Assembly (NCBI GenBank): GCA_017405305.1
Contig: JAFRAT010000007.1
Location: 1 to 64,000, forward strand
Length of the DNA stretch: 64,000 nucleotides
Direction: 5' to 3'
From: Aeriscardovia sp.
GTDB lineage: Bacteria; Actinomycetota; Actinomycetes; Actinomycetales; Bifidobacteriaceae
The position numbers were made by a program, and so were the translations under genes. Positions within the stretch are counted from its first letter, which is position 1; the number at the start of each line of letters is the position of its first letter. Positions 8,478 through 17,158 of this stretch are shown in pieces. The notes beneath the pieces are model-generated. The model saw only the letters and a program-made list of their open reading frames with translations, made no database searches and had not been told where the DNA came from.

Positions 8478-9888
8478 TGACATCGACGTGTCGTCGCGGA
8501 TCGTCGCTTTCCGCGTGCTGGAACGGGTCCGCCGCGACGGCTCGTTCGCCAATCTTCTGCTGCCGGCGGAGCTGCGTGTCCGTCAGGTTCACGGCCGCGA
8601 CGCCGCCTTCGCCACAGACCTGACGTATGGCTGCCTGCGCTGGCGCGGCCTGTGCGACGCAGTCGTCTCCGCGGCGGCCAAACGCCCTTGCTCGAAAATC
8701 GATCCAGCGGTCCTGGACGTTCTGCGTCTAGGGGCCTACCAGTCGCTGTTTATGGCTGTTCCGGCCTACGCCGTCGTCTCCAGCTCCGTGACGGTGGCCC
8801 GCCGCGAAAGGCTGGCCCGCCAGTCCGGTTTCGTCAACGCGGTGATGCGCGCGGTGACGGCGCGCGGGCGTCAAGAGTGGGAGGCGCTGGTCGTTTCCCG
8901 CATCCCCAAGGGCGACCGGTACGGACGGCTGGCCGTCCGCTATTCGCATCCGCGGTGGGTCGTCGAGCGGTTGGACCGCTCGCTGCAGGTGGCCGTGGCG
9001 GCCGATCCGTCGTTGGAAGGGATGACTTTGGAGCAAGTGCTGTCCGTCGACGACCGGGCGCCGGCGGTGACCGTGGCGGCCCGACCCGGCCTGATGACGC
9101 CGAAGGAGGTTCTGAGCCAGCTCCCGCACCGGGCCGAAGGAGAGCCAGGCCTGTGGTCGCCGTTCGCGGTCAGGGTCAAAGGCGTGGATCCAGGCTCGCT
9201 ACCCGCCGTCCGTGACGGCTTGGCCGGCGTGGAGGACGAAGGCAGCCAGCTGGCGGCGCTGACCGCCGCGATGGCTCCACTGCCCGAACCGGGGACGGAG
9301 AAACGCTGGCTGGACCTGTGCGCCGGCCCTGGCGGGAAAACGGCGATGTTGGCCGCCGTCGCGCGTCAGCGCGACATCGTGGTGCGGGCCAATGAACCGG
9401 TCCCGCGTCGCGCCCAGCTCGTTCGCGACGCGGTGCGCGCGCTGGCGGACACGGTGCCCGACGTCACTGAAAGGGACGGGCGCGATTACGATCCGTCGCG
9501 CGACGGCCTGTTCGACCGTGTTCTCGTCGACGTTCCGTGCTCCGGACTGGGGGCGTTGCGCCGCCGTCCGGAAGCGCGCTGGACGAAGCGCGAGTCCGAC
9601 ATCGCCGATCTGGCCAACGTGCAGAAGGAGCTATTGGCAGCGGCGACGCTGCTGGTCCGCCCCGGCGGCCTCGTCGCGTACGTCACCTGCTCGCCGGTCC
9701 TCGAAGAGACGCGCGCCGTCGTGGACGCGGTCCTCGCCGCCGACCCGTCCGTCCGCCGTCTCGACGCCGCTGCCGCGATGAGGGCGGCCGCGCCGAAGAT
9801 CCCCGTCGCCAGCCAGGGCGACGTCCAGCTGCTGTCCGCGCCGCACGACACCGACATGATGTTCGTCAGCCTGCTGACGCGGAACTAA
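8470..9888 (+). CDS. rsmB: 16S rRNA (cytosine-967-C5)-methyltransferase
   Basis: Methylates a cytosine in 16S rRNA with S-adenosylmethionine. The 472-residue protein has an N-terminal NusB-like RNA-binding domain (ARRERLARQSGFVNAVMRAV) and a C-terminal Rossmann methyltransferase domain. The SAM loop DLCAGPGGKT begins at residue 282. The two cysteines used by m5C methyltransferases are C357 in VPCSG and C407 in VTCSP. The GTG start at 8470 lies inside the end of fmt. The fmt-rsmB pairing is frequent in bacteria, which supports the call. Confidence 0.93.
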   Translation: MSDDIDVSSRIVAFRVLERVRRDGSFANLLLPAELRVRQVHGRDAAFATDLTYGCLRWRGLCDAVVSAAAKRPCSKIDPAVLDVLRLGAYQSLFMAVPAYAVVSSSVTVARRERLARQSGFVNAVMRAVTARGRQEWEALVVSRIPKGDRYGRLAVRYSHPRWVVERLDRSLQVAVAADPSLEGMTLEQVLSVDDRAPAVTVAARPGLMTPKEVLSQLPHRAEGEPGLWSPFAVRVKGVDPGSLPAVRDGLAGVEDEGSQLAALTAAMAPLPEPGTEKRWLDLCAGPGGKTAMLAAVARQRDIVVRANEPVPRRAQLVRDAVRALADTVPDVTERDGRDYDPSRDGLFDRVLVDVPCSGLGALRRRPEARWTKRESDIADLANVQKELLAAATLLVRPGGLVAYVTCSPVLEETRAVVDAVLAADPSVRRLDAAAAMRAAAPKIPVASQGDVQLLSAPHDTDMMFVSLLTRN

Positions 9889-10008
9889 CATGGAACTGAC
9901 GCGAGTCCGACGCGGATTCGTCGACGGGAATAAGCCTCGCATGTGTTGTTCCGACGCGAAAAAGATTCCTGTTTCGCGCCCGGACCCAGGGCGGAACATA
10001 ATGGAAGC

Positions 10009-10731
10009 ATGATTGCTCCGTCTTTCGTCGCTGAGGCTGCCGCGGCGGCCGTCGTACCATGCGGCGTGTTTGACGCCGGCGTGATCGCGCGCGTCACCAC
10101 GTGGATTCTGCGCCTGTTCACCATCGTCGGCGCGCCTGCCGTCGGATTCGGCGAGCTGGCGCAAAGCGTTTTCCCGCCGATTGCCAGCGAAGCGATCCTT
10201 CCAATGGCCGGCTTCGCGTCCGCTGGAAGCGCGTTCTCGCTGGTGTCCGCCGTCATTTGGGCGCTGATCGGCACCATGATCGGCTCGTCCGCGGTGTACT
10301 TCGTGTGCCGTGCCATCAGCATGGGCCGTCTGGTGTCCATCTGCCGCCGGCTGCCGGGCGTCCGAGTGGACCGGATCGTCCGTTTCAACGAACGGTTCGA
10401 GCGTCACGCGTTCGCGTTGATAGTGATCGGGCGGTTCATTCCAGTCGTGCGTTCGCTGGTGTCCATTTTTGCTGGCTTCGCGAAGGTGGACTTCTTGCGC
10501 TTCCTGCTGCTGACCTTGGCCGACTCCGTGGTCTGGGACTCTCTGCTGCTGGAGTTCGGGCACTTTTTCGGGGATCGCTGGTGCCTTGTCCTGCACATGT
10601 CTGTCGCGTCCGAAGTGATGGTCCTGGTTATCTGCGCCGTCGTGCTGCTGGCCGTCCTCGTCGATTGGCTGGTCGGCTTGTCGGTGATGCGCGGCAAGTC
10701 GGAACTGGGCCTGAAGCGGGCGCTGCGCTGA
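10009..10731 (+). CDS. DedA-family (VTT domain) membrane protein
   Basis: Integral membrane protein of 240 residues in the DedA/SNARE-associated family, which is linked to lipid flipping and proton-motive-force homeostasis. The family's conserved features are visible: an amphipathic re-entrant segment with the acidic residue (FPPIASEAILPMAGFA), a G-rich helix (ALIGTMIGSSAVYFV), then the basic motif FNERFERHAFALIVIGRFIPVVRSLVSIFAG. About five hydrophobic segments are predictable, with a basic cytoplasmic end (GKSELGLKRALR). The ribosome site is poor, so the transcript could be nearly leaderless. It faces hup with a bidirectional terminator between them. Confidence 0.85.
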   Translation: MIAPSFVAEAAAAAVVPCGVFDAGVIARVTTWILRLFTIVGAPAVGFGELAQSVFPPIASEAILPMAGFASAGSAFSLVSAVIWALIGTMIGSSAVYFVCRAISMGRLVSICRRLPGVRVDRIVRFNERFERHAFALIVIGRFIPVVRSLVSIFAGFAKVDFLRFLLLTLADSVVWDSLLLEFGHFFGDRWCLVLHMSVASEVMVLVICAVVLLAVLVDWLVGLSVMRGKSELGLKRALR

Positions 10732-10751
10732 TGGAAGGAAAACGGAAGAGG

Positions 10752-10796
10752 ATGGAGAAAAGGGCCGACGCCGTAGGCGCCGGCCCTTTTCTCCAT
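10752..10796. terminator. Bidirectional terminator between dedA-like gene and hup
   Basis: A long perfect inverted repeat, ATGGAGAAAAGGGCCG against CGGCCCTTTTCTCCAT, with a further GCC/GGC pair inside. The A-run on one arm and T-run on the other make it work in both directions, as expected between convergent genes. A second small hairpin, CCAGAC-TTCGGT-GTCTGG (10836-10853), lies between it and the hup stop. Confidence 0.85.
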
Positions 10797-10904
10797 GAAT
10801 GCCTCCATTGCCCGGATCACGCCGTTCAGACGGTGCCAGACTTCGGTGTCTGGATCACCACCGGGAGGCGTCGCGCGGACCGGACTGCGCCCGCCCGGGG
10901 AACA

Positions 10905-11186
10905 TCACTCGGAAACGGCCTTCTTCAGGAGGCTGCCTGCCTGAAGCTTGACGCCATAGCGAGCCGGAATCTTGATGATCTCGTTGGTGCGTGGATTACG
11001 GCCGGTGCGCTCGGCGCGCTTGACGCGCTCCGCGGAGAAGATACCGGTGAGCTTGAGGCCTTCTCCGCTCTTCAGGGAATCGATGAGAACCTCCTGGAAC
11101 GCGTTGATCGCCGATTCGGACTGGGCCTTGGTGAGATTGGACTTCTGCGCGACCTTGGAAACGAGATCCGCCTTGTTGTACGCCAT
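10905..11186 (-). CDS. hup: DNA-binding protein HU
   Basis: Small histone-like nucleoid protein, 93 residues, which bends and compacts DNA as a dimer. The helical N-terminal half (MAYNKADLVSKVAQKSNLTK) is followed by the beta-arm region with the family signature GRNPRTNEIIKIPAR. The start is the ATG at 11186, eight or so bases after AAGGAA; upstream in-frame codons give an unconserved extension. It is alone on its transcript, with its own promoter candidate near 11265 and the bidirectional terminator downstream. Confidence 0.96.
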   Translation of the reverse strand: MAYNKADLVSKVAQKSNLTKAQSESAINAFQEVLIDSLKSGEGLKLTGIFSAERVKRAERTGRNPRTNEIIKIPARYGVKLQAGSLLKKAVSE

Positions 11187-11261
11187 GATGTGTTCCTTAC
11201 TTCTCAGGGGGCGGACGACGCTTCCATGGGGTTGCCGCCGTGGCGCCCAGATGCGCTTAAA

Positions 11262-11267
11262 ATCATA
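11262..11267 (-). promoter_or_regulatory. Candidate -10 box of the hup promoter
   Basis: TATGAT on the minus strand, about 75 bases before the hup start, in a locally A/T-richer stretch. No clear -35 box is visible. Two exact direct repeats of TGAAACGACG (11289-11298 and 11335-11344, plus-strand reading) lie just upstream. Confidence 0.35.
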
Positions 11268-11344
11268 GCTCCGAATACGTGGAAACCTTGAAACGACGCA
11301 GGTGGCAGGGTTTTTGTTTGCAATCTGCTCACAATGAAACGACG

Positions 11345-13798
11345 TCAGAGCAGGTTCTTTTTCTCCATCCATTTCATGTAGACGCCGCCGAGCACCATGC
11401 GCAGCCAGTAGGTCTCGACACGGAACAGAAGCGTAGCGGACACTGCGATGGTCGGGGGCACGCCAATGCCGATGAACGTCGCCGACAGGACGGCTTCGAT
11501 GGCGCCCAGTCCGCCCGGCGTCGGAACGGCCTGGCCGACCGCGTTCGCCAGCAGGAAGAGGAAGACGGTCTCGATGAAGTCAGCGTGGTAACTGAACGCG
11601 AAGAGCGAGAACCAGAAAGCCATGGCCAGCGTCATGTTCTGGACGACGGAGCCGCTCATCGAAATCAGCAGCGTGCTGGGGTGGGAGAAGAGTTCCAGGA
11701 GCTGGCGGCCGTACGAGCGCAGCGCCGGCGCGACCTTGTCGTGTACCCAGAGGCGCACCGGCGGGATGAGCATGGCCACGGCGCAAGCCGTTCCCAGCAG
11801 CCCGATGACGATGATGACCGTCTTGCCGGGCAGCACGTTCTGCAGGGCGTTCTGGCCGGTGAAGACGCCCAGGACGATGAACATGAGGAACGTGGTGGTG
11901 AACTCGGCCACCATGTCGGCGGAGGTGATGGCGGTGGCGCGCGTGCTCTGGTAGCCGATCTTGCGCAAGAAGGCGAAGTTGACGGCGACCGGCCCGGCGA
12001 GGGCCGGCATGGACACCGCCGCGAAGCTGGCCGCGGCCTGCGTTCCCAGAATGCCGAGGTAGTGGCCCTTGCGCTTGTCGCGATCGATGAACGAGCCGAA
12101 GGCGATACCCGAGCCGGACCAGGAGACCAGCCCGATGAGGAAGCCGGCGAGACCCCACCACGGATCGGCGTCCTTGACGGCTCTGATAACCTGCTCGAAG
12201 TTGAGCTGCGTGAACACGACGACGAGTGCGACAACCACCAGCAGAGCCGTGACGAAGCGGCGCACATTGAAACGCGCCAGCCGCACTGGCTGAGCATCCT
12301 CCAGGTTCTCCGCGGGGCTGAGGGCCTCCAGGTCGGAGCGCAGCGTCTTGAGCAGATGCTTGTCCCAGCCGCTAGCCTGCTTGGTGGGCTGAGGCACGGC
12401 GATGCCCTGGGTGTACGGGGCGATGGACGCCAGCTGCCGGCGTGTCATCACTTTCTGCGCCAGGCTGATCGTCCGGTTGACGCCAAGGGCGGCGCTGAGC
12501 AGAGCCAGCAGTTGCACGCGGTCGATTTGCTCGTGGGCGGTCGCGGAGATGACGTCGCCGTAGGACCAGCCGCCGATGACCGGGGTCCCGTCGGCGTCGC
12601 GGCCGATGCAGGCAGGAGTCAGCTCGCGGTGGGAGATGCCGTGGCTGTGCGCGGTTTCCATGTCGGTCAGCAGACGAAGGACATCGCCGTCGGACAACGC
12701 CGACAGGTCGGCCTGTTCGACGGGGTGCTCCGGCTGTTCGAAGACGAGGAACGCGGATTCGCCGGTTTTGCCGATGGCGGCAGGTTCCGGCACGCGCAGC
12801 CCGATGCGCGCCAGGCTCAGGAGCATCGTCAGATGATGCTCGGTCATGTCGCGGGCGGAGCGGTCTTTGCGGATGGTCAGTCCCTCCATAGTGACGGCCT
12901 TCCACAGCTGTGAGAGGTAGTCGATGGCATGCCGCTGCTCGTCGTTGACGGAGACGACGAGCCGACGGCCATCCTTCGTGACCGCCGTGTATAGACGGGA
13001 CAGGTCGGACAGGTCATCCACGAAGCTCGGCGCTTCGCCGGAGCCGCCGGAGCGCCGGACGAGCGATGCCAGATCGAAGCCGATGCCCTGCAGCGCGGTC
13101 GCCAGCTGCTGGCCCCAGGCGCCGGTGCCTGGAGTGCCGACCGCAAAACGGAGCGCCAGGCCCAGGGCATAGCCCATGGATAGGGAGACGAGCAGGCTCG
13201 TCAGGGTAATGCCGTCGGACGCGAGAACAATGAAGGCCAGCGCGTAGAACACGTCCCAAGCCCACCGGATGCGGGTGCGGATGCTGCGGTTGTTGGCGGC
13301 CGTCAGGAAGGCCGCGATCGCGGTGAACAGCTCGAACGGGCCGGTGCCGAACCAGTTGCCGGCCTGGGTGATGAGCGTGCCCAATGGACTGGTGGGGAAA
13401 CGGGAGATGACGAGGGCGAAGACGCTGGAGACGAGGAAGCCAGCGAACAGGCCGCCCGCGGCCGTTACGGACGGCACCCACAGTTTGGCCATGAGAAGCT
13501 GGACGAACACGATGGCGACGATGCCCACCATCGTCAGCGACAGGATGAACGCGAGCGGCAGCTGGACGAGCCAGTGCAGGTTGGTGCCGGCATGGCGCAC
13601 GTCGCCTTCGATGCCGCTGGCCGTCCCCCGCAGCCAGACGGCAACGAAGAGGACAAGGGCCGTGAACGCGAAAGCGATCACCATTCTGACGAGGTCGCCC
13701 CAGTCGCGCACCCGTTTCGGAGCGGAGTCGACGATGGACACGGGCTGCGGCGCGGCGGACGCTTCGACAGGTTCACCGGGCGTATTCGCTGTTTTCAC
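11345..13798 (-). CDS. Large membrane protein: flippase-like (LPG_synthase_TM) domain joined to a degenerate kinase-like domain
   Basis: An 817-residue protein with three parts. Residues ~35-245 hold six or so hydrophobic segments. Residues ~260-500 are soluble and look like a degenerate protein-kinase/aminoglycoside-kinase fold, with HSHGISHREL at the place of the catalytic loop and GGWSYGD at that of DFG; the catalytic Asp is not apparent. Residues ~525-817 match the membrane region of the MprF/AglD-type flippase family (GLVSWSGSGIAFGSF, PALAGPVAVNFAFLRKIGY, GQAVPTPGGLGAIEA). The likely role is lipid or lipid-linked precursor translocation or sensing, inferred only. GTG start after AGGAAAG. 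It follows the Bat-like operon by 69 bases on the same strand. Confidence 0.8.
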   Translation of the reverse strand: MKTANTPGEPVEASAAPQPVSIVDSAPKRVRDWGDLVRMVIAFAFTALVLFVAVWLRGTASGIEGDVRHAGTNLHWLVQLPLAFILSLTMVGIVAIVFVQLLMAKLWVPSVTAAGGLFAGFLVSSVFALVISRFPTSPLGTLITQAGNWFGTGPFELFTAIAAFLTAANNRSIRTRIRWAWDVFYALAFIVLASDGITLTSLLVSLSMGYALGLALRFAVGTPGTGAWGQQLATALQGIGFDLASLVRRSGGSGEAPSFVDDLSDLSRLYTAVTKDGRRLVVSVNDEQRHAIDYLSQLWKAVTMEGLTIRKDRSARDMTEHHLTMLLSLARIGLRVPEPAAIGKTGESAFLVFEQPEHPVEQADLSALSDGDVLRLLTDMETAHSHGISHRELTPACIGRDADGTPVIGGWSYGDVISATAHEQIDRVQLLALLSAALGVNRTISLAQKVMTRRQLASIAPYTQGIAVPQPTKQASGWDKHLLKTLRSDLEALSPAENLEDAQPVRLARFNVRRFVTALLVVVALVVVFTQLNFEQVIRAVKDADPWWGLAGFLIGLVSWSGSGIAFGSFIDRDKRKGHYLGILGTQAAASFAAVSMPALAGPVAVNFAFLRKIGYQSTRATAITSADMVAEFTTTFLMFIVLGVFTGQNALQNVLPGKTVIIVIGLLGTACAVAMLIPPVRLWVHDKVAPALRSYGRQLLELFSHPSTLLISMSGSVVQNMTLAMAFWFSLFAFSYHADFIETVFLFLLANAVGQAVPTPGGLGAIEAVLSATFIGIGVPPTIAVSATLLFRVETYWLRMVLGGVYMKWMEKKNLL

Positions 13799-13867
13799 TC
13801 TTTCCTGCGCTTTCGCTGGGAGTCGGAGACGCTTCTCAGTCTAATCGGGATTCCGCGCGCATCCGGA

Positions 13868-14467
13868 TCACCAGGGCTGCGGCGTGGTGGCGTGCGTCGG
13901 CGACGCAGCGGTGCCGTCGGCGGTCGAGGAGTCGCTCACGGTATTCTGGCTGAGCAGGGAGTCCAGTTTCGTCTGGTCCTGCGATTCCTGCGTCCGTTCC
14001 TGCGCTTCCTGAATCGCCTGGTTCCGCGCGGCGTCTGTCGGCTGCGACGAGGAGGACGGCGACGAAGCCGACGAGGAGGGCGATGGGGAGGCCGCGCTTG
14101 CCTGCTTGGCATTCTGCTCGGCGGCTTCTTCGTTTTTCTTCTGGATCGCCGTGAGCTTGGCGTCCAGCGACTTGCTGGCCTGCTGGGCCGAACGGATGGC
14201 GTTCCTGACGCGCTGCGCCTGGAATGACGACGTCGATGCCTCCGACGCCAGCTGCTCGTCGACCTGCGACTGGGATCGTTGCAGCGCCGAGATGTCTGGG
14301 TCTTTCTGCGAAGCGGAGATCATGTTGCTCTGCAGCAGCGCTGCCGTCGCGTTGTAACTGCGCGACACCGACCAGTTCAGCAGCAGCGCCGCCGCGCCGG
14401 CGAGGCAGACGAGGGCGCACAGGACGCTGACGACGATGCGGAGCACTGCGGAACGTTTGGCTGTCAC
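13868..14467 (-). CDS. Coiled-coil, single-pass membrane protein at the end of the Bat-like operon
   Basis: A 199-residue protein of unknown function. Residues ~8-32 are a membrane segment (VLRIVVSVLCALVCLAGAAALLL), residues ~40-130 a helical, Gln/Ala/Ser-rich stretch likely to form a coiled coil, and ~135-160 a serine/proline-rich linker. The GTG start at 14467 is chosen because AGGAGG precedes it and because it overlaps the stop of the upstream VWA gene by four bases (GTGA). The overlap ties it to the operon. Orientation suggests an extracytoplasmic coiled coil that could partner the VWA proteins; this is inference. Confidence 0.7.
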   Translation of the reverse strand: MTAKRSAVLRIVVSVLCALVCLAGAAALLLNWSVSRSYNATAALLQSNMISASQKDPDISALQRSQSQVDEQLASEASTSSFQAQRVRNAIRSAQQASKSLDAKLTAIQKKNEEAAEQNAKQASAASPSPSSSASSPSSSSQPTDAARNQAIQEAQERTQESQDQTKLDSLLSQNTVSDSSTADGTAASPTHATTPQPW

Positions 14468-15483
14468 TGGAACCTCCTCTGGCGGTAGAAGTCGATGCCC
14501 AGTTCCCACAGGCACAGTAGCGAGAGCGCCATCGCGTACGGCCACACCGTGATGTCGCGCTGCGAGTGCTTGCGGCGCGTCTGCTCGACGAGGTAGCTGT
14601 GCGAGGTGTCGGGGGTGAGCTTGCTGACGGTGCTCGTGGCATCCAGCATCAACGACGTGCCGCCGAACTGCTCGCCAATCTGCTGAAGGTTCTTCGGATC
14701 CTCCTTGGAAATGGCCGGTTGGTGCGTCTTCGGATCGTCGATCCATTCATCGCCGTCCTGAGCGCTCGTCACGGCCCCAGCGGCGATGTACGGCACCTTG
14801 CCGCCGGCGGCGGAGCCGACTCCCAGCGCCGCTCCGGCGTCGACGAACTGCCGCAGCGGGCTGAAGGAGGCCTGCGGGACAGCGGACGTCTGGTCACCGT
14901 CGGAGATGAAGTACAGCACGATGGTGTTGTTCGGATGCTCTTGATGCACCTTCTGCATGGCGAGCAGCAGGGTGTTGACCGGCTCGCTCAGCTGCGTGCC
15001 GTTCGACACGGCCGTCGGCTCGACCTGCAGGCCGTCCAACCAGTCATGGATGGCTCCGGTGTCCGGGGTCGGCGGGACGGCGAGGTCCGCGGACGCGCCG
15101 AACGTGACGCCGGCGAAGCTCGCGCCCGGGTACAGGGAGACGATGCCGTTGATGGCATCCTTCGCTGCCTGCAGGCGGGTGATCTTCGCGGGGGAACCGT
15201 AGGTCGCATCGTCGACGGCCATGGAGCCGGTGATATCGACGGCGAAGAAGACGTCGGTTCCCGTGACGACCTGCGACGAGTTGGTGGCGGTCGCGGTCGG
15301 ACCCAGGCTCATCACGACCAGCACGAGGGCGATGAACCCGCGGCGCGTCCAGTCGAGGACGGTCGAATCGGAGCGGCCATGGTCGCGCAGGAAGAGGAAC
15401 AGGCCCACGCAGAACGCGGCGAGGACGACGACGTCGAAGACGATGGCGGCGGCCCAGTTGTTGAGAAGCGGCACAAAGGTCAT
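14464..15483 (-). CDS. VWA-domain membrane protein (Bat-like, second VWA)
   Basis: A 339-residue protein with two N-terminal membrane segments (~10-33 and ~47-62), a von Willebrand factor A domain and one C-terminal membrane segment. The metal-ion-dependent adhesion site begins at DITGS (D83, T85, S87), with a later conserved Thr in NGTQLSEPV and Asp in FISDGDQT. VWA proteins encoded beside MoxR and DUF58 genes form envelope-associated complexes of the Bat type. The ATG at 15483 overlaps the upstream stop by four bases (ATGA). An in-frame upstream codon would add 21 residues that are only a shadow of the preceding gene. Confidence 0.82.
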   Translation of the reverse strand: MTFVPLLNNWAAAIVFDVVVLAAFCVGLFLFLRDHGRSDSTVLDWTRRGFIALVLVVMSLGPTATATNSSQVVTGTDVFFAVDITGSMAVDDATYGSPAKITRLQAAKDAINGIVSLYPGASFAGVTFGASADLAVPPTPDTGAIHDWLDGLQVEPTAVSNGTQLSEPVNTLLLAMQKVHQEHPNNTIVLYFISDGDQTSAVPQASFSPLRQFVDAGAALGVGSAAGGKVPYIAAGAVTSAQDGDEWIDDPKTHQPAISKEDPKNLQQIGEQFGGTSLMLDATSTVSKLTPDTSHSYLVEQTRRKHSQRDITVWPYAMALSLLCLWELGIDFYRQRRFQ

Positions 15484-16673
15484 CGTTTCACCCATCCCAT
15501 CACAAGGAAGAGCACCGCGAACAGCAGCCCTAGGATCAGGATCCACGGGTCCGGCTGGTCGTCGAGGTCGACGGTCTGCTCCTTGGCCTCCTGTTCGATC
15601 TTCTGCTTTTCGATGCTATGAACCAGCTGGTCAACCGACTGCCCGTTCTGCCGCGTGGAGAAGGTCCCGCCTTCCCACTCGACCTGCTGGCGGAATTCCG
15701 AGGTCGTAGCGGCGTCGAGCGACTGGTTGTCGCCGGTGTACAGGCCATCGACGCGGATCGAGTTGCGTTTGGCCAGGGCCATCGCCTGGTGCAGCGTGTA
15801 AATCGGCGCGCCGGAGAGCACGTTATCGGTAGCCAGGACGATGGACGCCGGCGAGACACGCGCCTGGGTCGTCTGCGCGGAGGCGGAAAATCCGGGGAAC
15901 ATCGCCTCGCAGCTGACAAGGCCGTCGCCGATAAGGCTAGTGGCGTTCTTGCGGTCCTGCGTCCCGGACAGGAAGTTCGAAATGTTCTGGTACTGCTTCG
16001 GCGTCATGTTGTTGATGCTCTGCTGAGTGGACACGCCGTCGAGGGCCGTCAGCGCGGAGCGGAGCTCCTGCTTGACCAAGGAGTAGTCGTCGGTCAACGG
16101 AAAGACGGTCTTGGACGTGGAGTTGAAGATGCTCATGCCGATGCGCTCGGTCTTGAAGTTCTGGACAAGCTCCAGGTAGCTGGCGATGACCTGCTGGTCG
16201 AACGGCAGCGCGGAACCGGAGACGTCAAGGCACAGCACGATGTCACGCGAAGAACTAGCGGAGCTCAGCGGCATGACGGTGCTGGGCCGGGCCGCCAGGC
16301 ACACGGACCCAACGAGCGCGCAGCAGGCCACGACGCTGCCGGCAGCCACGCCGACGCGGTAGGCGCGGTAGCGCGCCGCGCTGGGAGAAGCGGTGACTCG
16401 GCCCTTCAGGCCCCAGATGAAGAGATGGTGCTTCTCCTTCTTGGCGTGCGAGGTCTTCCCTGTGTCGTTGAGGATGTCAGCGGCGCTCGCGGTCCGTTCG
16501 TTCTGCGCGGCGGCCAACGCGGCTTCGAGGCGTTTCTCGGGGCTGAGCAGACGGCCAGGGTCCGGCTTGTTGGCCGAGCGGCGGGTCAGCCATAGGACCA
16601 GCAGGATGAGCAGAACAAGGAGGACCGCGCCGACGATGAGGACGGCGGGCCATTGCCAAACGAAGCCGTTCAT
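15480..16673 (-). CDS. VWA-domain membrane protein (Bat-like, first VWA)
   Basis: A 397-residue membrane protein. A membrane segment at ~9-30, a basic cytoplasmic loop, a second segment at ~107-128, then a VWA domain whose MIDAS motif is DVSGS (D150, S152, S154), and a C-terminal membrane segment at ~372-392. The domain carries longer loops than its partner (TSLIGDGLVSCEAMFPG, LATDNVLSGAP). The start is ATG 16673, with AGGTGG five bases upstream and a four-base ATGA overlap with the preceding stop; the ATG at 16682 would place the site too close. Membership in the MoxR/DUF58 operon fixes the general role; the partner is unknown. Confidence 0.83.
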   Translation of the reverse strand: MNGFVWQWPAVLIVGAVLLVLLILLVLWLTRRSANKPDPGRLLSPEKRLEAALAAAQNERTASAADILNDTGKTSHAKKEKHHLFIWGLKGRVTASPSAARYRAYRVGVAAGSVVACCALVGSVCLAARPSTVMPLSSASSSRDIVLCLDVSGSALPFDQQVIASYLELVQNFKTERIGMSIFNSTSKTVFPLTDDYSLVKQELRSALTALDGVSTQQSINNMTPKQYQNISNFLSGTQDRKNATSLIGDGLVSCEAMFPGFSASAQTTQARVSPASIVLATDNVLSGAPIYTLHQAMALAKRNSIRVDGLYTGDNQSLDAATTSEFRQQVEWEGGTFSTRQNGQSVDQLVHSIEKQKIEQEAKEQTVDLDDQPDPWILILGLLFAVLFLVMGWVKR

Positions 16674-17158
16674 GCGATCCACCTGCCAATCAGCGATTCG
16701 ACCCAGTCGGCCGCCGCGTCGACGTTCGCTTCGCTGGCGGCTCGGTTGCGGCTGGCGTCGGCGAACTCAGGCGGATACAAAGCGGCGATGGTCTGTTTGA
16801 AAGCGTCAAAATGCTCCTTGTTGCTGACCTGGTGGCGCCGGTTGAGGTCAAGCAGCGTGTTGGACGTCAGATCGGTCCCCAGGCGTTCGGAGGCGAAGGA
16901 ACGGGCGATGCCGGCGAGGCTCGCGTAGGCCTCGGTCTCGGTGATGTCGCCAGCCTGGTAGGACGAACGGATCTTTTCGATGTCGGCGTCCCATTGGCTG
17001 GCCGAATGCGTGACGCTGTGGCGCCACTGTTTAGGCGCGCGCCCCTGCCTGCGGCGGGGGCGGAGGCAGGCGATGACGATGGCGATTAGCGCGAGGACGA
17101 CGAGAACGACGGCGCACCACAGGAAGGCGTCGACGTTGTCGATGTGCGGCACTGTCAT
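16670..17158 (-). CDS. Small membrane protein of the MoxR/VWA operon (DUF4381-like position)
   Basis: A 162-residue protein with one N-terminal membrane segment (~12-32, AFLWCAVVLVVLALIAIVIACL), a basic stop-transfer stretch (RPRRRQGR) and a helical cytoplasmic domain. In Bat-type operons a protein of this size and layout, often DUF4381, lies between DUF58 and the VWA genes; I call it by position and layout and not by a firm sequence match. It overlaps the DUF58 gene stop by four bases and the next VWA gene by four bases. Confidence 0.65.
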   Translation of the reverse strand: MTVPHIDNVDAFLWCAVVLVVLALIAIVIACLRPRRRQGRAPKQWRHSVTHSASQWDADIEKIRSSYQAGDITETEAYASLAGIARSFASERLGTDLTSNTLLDLNRRHQVSNKEHFDAFKQTIAALYPPEFADASRNRAASEANVDAAADWVESLIGRWIA

